NCBI GenBank assembly: GCA_009782865.1
Contig: WRIF01000006.1
Coordinates: 1 to 15,707 of the forward strand
Direction of reading: 5' to 3'
Length of the DNA stretch: 15,707 nucleotides
From: Promicromonosporaceae bacterium
GTDB lineage: Bacteria; Actinomycetota; Actinomycetes; Actinomycetales; Cellulomonadaceae
Shown: positions 12,292-15,707 of the stretch, one piece after another
Numbering within the stretch: position 1 is the first letter of the stretch
How the letters are laid out: the number at the start of each line of letters is the position of its first letter
Translations under genes and position numbers: made by a program
The notes under the pieces: generated by a model
The model's input: the letters and a program-made list of their open reading frames with translations, nothing else
What the model was told of the DNA's origin: nothing
Databases searched by the model: none

Positions 12292-14166
12292 CTACTTGGC
12301 GGAGGCCTTCTCCCTCGCCTTGGCCAGGGTCGACGGGGCGTCGGCCATGAGCAGCTTGTCGCGGGCCTCGCGGCGAATCTTCTGCTCGGCGGGGTGTGGC
12401 ACCGGCACCGCGGCGATGAGCCGCTGGGTGTAGGCCTCCTGCGGGTTGCGCAGGATCTCCTCGCGAGAGTTCTCCTCGACCAGGTGTCCCTTGGAGAGCA
12501 CGGCGATGCGGCTGGAGAGCATCTCGACGACGGCCAAGTCGTGCGAGATGAACAGGCAGGCAAACCCGTGCTCGCGCTGCAGCTCCTGGAAGATCTCCAG
12601 CACGCGGGCCTGCACCGAGACGTCGAGCGCCGAGGTGGGCTCGTCGGCGATCAGCAGCTTCGGAGACAGGGCCAAGGCGCGGGCAACGCCGACGCGCTGG
12701 CGCTGGCCACCGGAGAGCTCGTGCGGGTAGCGGTTGCGCATCGAGCGCGGCAGTTCCACCATGTCGAGCAGTTCCTCGACGCGGTTGGCGATCGCCCGCT
12801 TCTCCGAGATGTGACTGCCCCCAGCCGGGGCGCCGGAGCCAAGCGCGAGGCGCGCCTCCGGGTCCTTGAAGTAGCCGGCCAGCAGCAGCGGCTCCCCGAT
12901 GGACTCGCCAATCGGGATGCGGGGGTTGAGGGAGGAGCCCGGGTCTTGGAAGACCATGGACACGCTCTGGCGAACCTCCCGCAGGGCGTGCCCCTTCAGG
13001 CCGGCCATCTCCACGCCGTTGACCTTGAGTGAGCCGCCGCGCACGGGCAGCAGGCCGACGGCGGCGCGGCCCACAGTGGTCTTGCCCGAGCCGGACTCTC
13101 CGACCAGGCCGACCACCTCGCCGCGGCGAATGTTCAGGTCTAGGCCGTGGATGGCACGGAAGGCGGGAACGCGGCCCCGGCCCGGGTACTCGATGACCAG
13201 GCCCTCGGCCTCCATCGCATACTCGGGGGCGGGGGCGCCATCGGCGGCCGCGGGGGCCACCTCGCTGACCTCGACGGCCTGCAGGCCGCCGTCCTTGGCC
13301 ACCGAGCCGAGGTGCGGCACGGCCGCCAGCAGCGCCTGGGTGTACGGGTGCTGCGGGTGGTAGAAGATCTGGTCGGCGGTGCCGTCCTCGACCACCCGGC
13401 CGTCCTTCATCACCATCACGCGGTCGGACATGTCGGCCACCACGCCCATGTCGTGGGTGATCAAGATGATGCCGGCGTCCACGCGATGGCGCAGGTCACG
13501 CATCAGCATCAAGATCTCGGCCTGCACGGTCACGTCGAGGGCCGTGGTGGGCTCATCGGCAATCAGCAGCTTCGGCTCACAGGCCAAGGCCTGGGCGATC
13601 ATGGCGCGTTGGCGCTGGCCACCGGAGAGCTGGTGCGGGTACTTGTCTACCGAGTTCTCCGGGTCGGGAATCTCCACCATGCGCAGCAGCTCGATGGCCC
13701 GCGCCCGCGCCTCCTTCGGCGAGGTGCCGAAGTGTTGGCGCAGCGTCTCGACGATCTGGTAGCCGATGGTGTAGACCGGGTTCATGGCGGTCATCGGTTC
13801 CTGGAAGATGACCGCGATTTCCTTGCCGCGCACCGAGGACAGCTGCTTGTGGGACAGGCCCAGCAGCTCCTCGCCGTCCATCCGGGCCGAGCCGGTGGCG
13901 CGGCCGTTCGACGGCAGCAGGCCGATCAGCGACATGGAGGACTGGGTCTTGCCGGAGCCGGATTCACCGACGATGGCGAGCACCTCACCGGGGCGCACGT
14001 CGTAGGAGACGTCGATGGCGGCCGGGTACCAGTCGCCGTCAACAAAGAACTCGACGTTCAGGTCGCGCACCTCGAGGACCGGCTGCTTGCCGTCAAAGCG
14101 GTCAAGGCGCTCGCCGGTCGAGGTGAGGCCCGGGGCCACCTCAGGGGTCGGGTTTAGTTCGGACAT
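12292..14166 (-). CDS. Peptide/oligopeptide ABC transporter ATPase, two fused domains (DppD-DppF type)
   Basis: A 624-residue protein with two complete ATPase domains that would energise a dipeptide/oligopeptide importer from the cytoplasm. First domain: Walker A GESGSGKT (67-74), LSGGQ (180-184), Walker B KLLIADEP (199-206) and switch His238. Second domain: GESGSGKT (356-363), LSGGQ (484-488), KLLIADEP (503-510) and His542. Each domain is followed by an oligopeptide-transporter tail (HPYTQALLAAVP, AYTQRLIAAVP). The domains are joined by a short Ala/Pro-rich linker, and the second has an insertion of about 20 residues near 435-457. The ATG at 14166 lies one base after the permease stop and has AGGTGG in front; an in-frame start at 14313 would lie inside the permease and is rejected. 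The exact substrate is unknown. Confidence 0.95.
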   Translation of the reverse strand: MSELNPTPEVAPGLTSTGERLDRFDGKQPVLEVRDLNVEFFVDGDWYPAAIDVSYDVRPGEVLAIVGESGSGKTQSSMSLIGLLPSNGRATGSARMDGEELLGLSHKQLSSVRGKEIAVIFQEPMTAMNPVYTIGYQIVETLRQHFGTSPKEARARAIELLRMVEIPDPENSVDKYPHQLSGGQRQRAMIAQALACEPKLLIADEPTTALDVTVQAEILMLMRDLRHRVDAGIILITHDMGVVADMSDRVMVMKDGRVVEDGTADQIFYHPQHPYTQALLAAVPHLGSVAKDGGLQAVEVSEVAPAAADGAPAPEYAMEAEGLVIEYPGRGRVPAFRAIHGLDLNIRRGEVVGLVGESGSGKTTVGRAAVGLLPVRGGSLKVNGVEMAGLKGHALREVRQSVSMVFQDPGSSLNPRIPIGESIGEPLLLAGYFKDPEARLALGSGAPAGGSHISEKRAIANRVEELLDMVELPRSMRNRYPHELSGGQRQRVGVARALALSPKLLIADEPTSALDVSVQARVLEIFQELQREHGFACLFISHDLAVVEMLSSRIAVLSKGHLVEENSREEILRNPQEAYTQRLIAAVPVPHPAEQKIRREARDKLLMADAPSTLAKAREKASAK

Positions 14167-14167
14167 G

Positions 14168-15361
14168 TCAGGCCACCTCTCCAGCAGCAGGGGCGGCCAC
14201 CTTGGCGGCCGCGCGGGCCTCTCGGGCGGCCTTCTTGGCGTTCGCCTTGGCCAGGGCGCGGGCGGTGGGGATGCGGCGCTGGCGCGGGTCAAAGGCGTCG
14301 CGCAGGCCGTCACCGATGAAGTTGACGCACAGGGCGATCAGCACGATGAACAGGCCGGGCCACCAGAACAGGAACGGTCGGGTCTGGAAGGCGGTCTGGT
14401 AGGTGGAGATGATGTTTCCGAGCGACCATTCAGGCAGGGTGATGCCGAAGCCGAGGAACGACAGCGCGGTCTCCAGCAGGATGGCGCTGGCCATCAGCAG
14501 CGTGGCGTTGACGATCATGACGCCGACGGCGTTGGGCAGGATGTGCTTGAACATGATCCGGGAGTTCGAGGCGCCGGCCACCTTCGCCGCATCGACAAAC
14601 TCCAGCTCGCGCAGGGCGAGGAACTGGGCGCGCACCAGGCGCGCCATGGTGGGCCAGGTCACGAAGGACAGGGCGAGCGCGAGCGTGAACGGGCTGGCCC
14701 CGCCGACCATGCGTCCCAGGATCGCACCGATCATGATGGTCGGCACGATGATCACCATGTCGGTGAAGCGCATGATCAGGTTGTCGGTCGTCTTGCCGAA
14801 GAACCCGGACAGCGAGCCGAGGAGTGTGCCGATCGCGGTGGCCAGCAGGCCGATGATGAACATCACCGTCAGCGAGGTCTGCGTGCCACGCATCACCATG
14901 GAGAAAACGTCGCGGCCGATGTTGTCCTGGCCGAAGGGGTGCTGGCCGAAGGAGAAGGGCGCCGAGAGCGACCAGGTGGGGGCACCGTTGGGGTTGACGA
15001 CGTCCTGAATGTCGTTGGGGCTGAACTGCCACCAGCCGGGGATCGGCCCCCAGCCGATGGACGTGGCCACCAGCAGCACCACCAGGGTCAGCACCACGGT
15101 GGCGACCATCGCCCCGCGGTGACGCAGGAAGCGTCGCAGGACGATGCGCCCCTGCGAGAGGCCCTCGACCTCCTTCAGCTCGATCGCGTTTTCACCGCGT
15201 CCGTGGGACAGGTCCTCAGAGCCGGGCCCTTGGTCGGCAAGCTGTTCGGCGTACTGCCCCAGGTCTCCGGTATTTTCGAGCGACGTGGTGATTTCGACCG
15301 CCTTGCGCGGCGGGACACCACCAAGTTCGTGCCCGACGATCTCGTTGTTTTCGTTTCTCAT
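14168..15361 (-). CDS. Peptide ABC transporter permease (DppC/OppC type)
   Basis: One of two membrane subunits of the importer. The 397-residue product has a DppC-type signature HPFGQDNIGRDVFSMVMRG (141-159), and the EAA loop that contacts the ATPase (EFVDAAKVAGASNSRIMFKHILPN, about 254-277). The first membrane helix is at about 84-103 and five more follow. It is longer than the usual 280-320 residues, with a hydrophilic N-terminal extension of about 75 residues rich in Glu and Gly, and an Ala/Lys/Arg-rich C-terminal tail after 365. The ATG at 15361 overlaps the preceding permease stop as ATGA, so the two are translationally coupled. Confidence 0.95.
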   Translation of the reverse strand: MRNENNEIVGHELGGVPPRKAVEITTSLENTGDLGQYAEQLADQGPGSEDLSHGRGENAIELKEVEGLSQGRIVLRRFLRHRGAMVATVVLTLVVLLVATSIGWGPIPGWWQFSPNDIQDVVNPNGAPTWSLSAPFSFGQHPFGQDNIGRDVFSMVMRGTQTSLTVMFIIGLLATAIGTLLGSLSGFFGKTTDNLIMRFTDMVIIVPTIMIGAILGRMVGGASPFTLALALSFVTWPTMARLVRAQFLALRELEFVDAAKVAGASNSRIMFKHILPNAVGVMIVNATLLMASAILLETALSFLGFGITLPEWSLGNIISTYQTAFQTRPFLFWWPGLFIVLIALCVNFIGDGLRDAFDPRQRRIPTARALAKANAKKAAREARAAAKVAAPAAGEVA

Positions 15362-15707
15362 GCGTTCACCCGAATCCGGGGGTCTAGGGCGGCGTAGATC
15401 AGGTCAACCGCGATGGAGGCGAGCACCAAGAGCCCACCGACTACCAAGAAGTGGCCCATGATGGGGTTGGCATCCATGTTTTGCAGGGACACCATGAACA
15501 TTCTGCCCATCCCGGTCCAGCCGAAGATCTGCTCGGTGATGATCGCGCCACCGAACATGGCGGCGATGTCGAGCGGGATGAGGGTGGCCAACGGGATGAG
15601 GGCGTTGCGGAAGGCGTGACGCATGGTCACCACCCGCTCCGGCAGGCCCTTGGCGCGGGCGGTCCGAATGTAGTCCTGGTTCATCACCTCGAGCAGCGAG
15701 GCACGCG
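15358..15707 (-). CDS. Peptide ABC transporter permease, C-terminal part (DppB/OppB type, truncated by window edge)
   Basis: Partner permease of the importer; the 5' part lies beyond the window. The visible 115 codons begin R-A-S-L-L-E-V-M-NQDYIRTARAKGLPE, the conserved EAA loop of DppB proteins, then continue through helices (ALIPLATLIPLDIAAMFGGAIITEQIF, FLVVGGLLVLASIAVDLIYAALDPRIR). The frame is open to the window edge, so the internal GTG and ATG codons near 15687 are not starts. The ending YAALDPRIR is standard for the family. A substrate-binding protein gene, if present, lies further upstream. Confidence 0.94.
   Translation of the reverse strand, partial: RASLLEVMNQDYIRTARAKGLPERVVTMRHAFRNALIPLATLIPLDIAAMFGGAIITEQIFGWTGMGRMFMVSLQNMDANPIMGHFLVVGGLLVLASIAVDLIYAALDPRIRVNA

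Noticed and set aside
13147-14157. Plus-strand open frame of 336 codons opposite the first ATPase domain
   Set aside because: His/Gly/Val-rich shadow; the minus strand has intact Walker A, Walker B and LSGGQ motifs.
14167-14313. Upstream start for the fused ATPase
   Set aside because: The 49 extra residues are Arg/Pro-rich shadow of the permease gene; the ATG at 14166 has a ribosome-binding site and follows the permease stop by one base.
14015-15397. Long plus-strand open frame of 460 codons opposite the transporter genes
   Set aside because: Antisense shadow of high-GC coding sequence. The translation is low-complexity (Gly, Arg, Asp, Gln, His rich) with no domain, and the minus-strand frames carry clear transporter motifs.
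1-15707. CRISPR array, insertion sequence, phage genes, tRNA or rRNA
   Set aside because: No regularly spaced repeats, transposase or integrase motifs, or structural RNA signatures were recognised by eye on either strand.

Overview
High-GC bacterial chromosome, almost certainly Actinomycetota. The evidence is GC-rich third codon positions, frequent GTG starts, the mycothiol gene mshB, a seven-iron ferredoxin of the mycobacterial FdxA type, a membrane-anchored VanW protein, and several TANNNT -10 boxes placed exactly six bases before a start codon (leaderless messages). A member of Actinomycetales or Micrococcales is a reasonable guess; the genus cannot be read from this window.

Layout. 1-678 (-): 5' part of citrate synthase (gltA), cut by the window edge. 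855-1883 (+): AlkA-type DNA glycosylase. 1911-2228 (-): ferredoxin fdxA. 2251-2502 (+): small SH3-like protein, divergent from fdxA across only 22 bp. 2534-7010 (-): a tight four-gene unit read as VanW protein, ACT-domain protein, pheA, tyrA, with the last three overlapping. 7105-7596 (-): small four-helix membrane protein (DUF6113-like). 7685-7735: a perfect 23-bp inverted repeat. 7745-8635 (-): mshB. 8750-9393 (+): a VapBC-type toxin-antitoxin pair. 9424-11343 (-): typA/bipA. 11539-12174 (+): membrane PH-domain protein. 12292-15707 (-): peptide ABC transporter with a fused two-domain ATPase, a DppC-type permease, and the C-terminal part of a DppB-type permease that runs off the window.

Function. 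Most genes are housekeeping: TCA cycle entry, electron transfer, mycothiol synthesis, phenylalanine/tyrosine synthesis from prephenate, a ribosome-associated GTPase, and peptide uptake. The toxin-antitoxin pair is the one clearly accessory cassette.

The main oddity is the ACT-domain gene overlapping the start of pheA. Its C-terminal third resembles the regulatory domain of prephenate dehydratase, but the gene has no intact catalytic half, so it may be a repurposed or decayed regulatory paralogue. Also notable are the recurrent leaderless promoter geometry, a near-symmetric shared -10 box between fdxA and its divergent neighbour, repeats built around CTAG at two convergent gene ends, the long hairpin after mshB, and a VanW domain that lacks its usual GGG-x-x-Q motif. 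No CRISPR array, rRNA, tRNA or insertion sequence was recognised.
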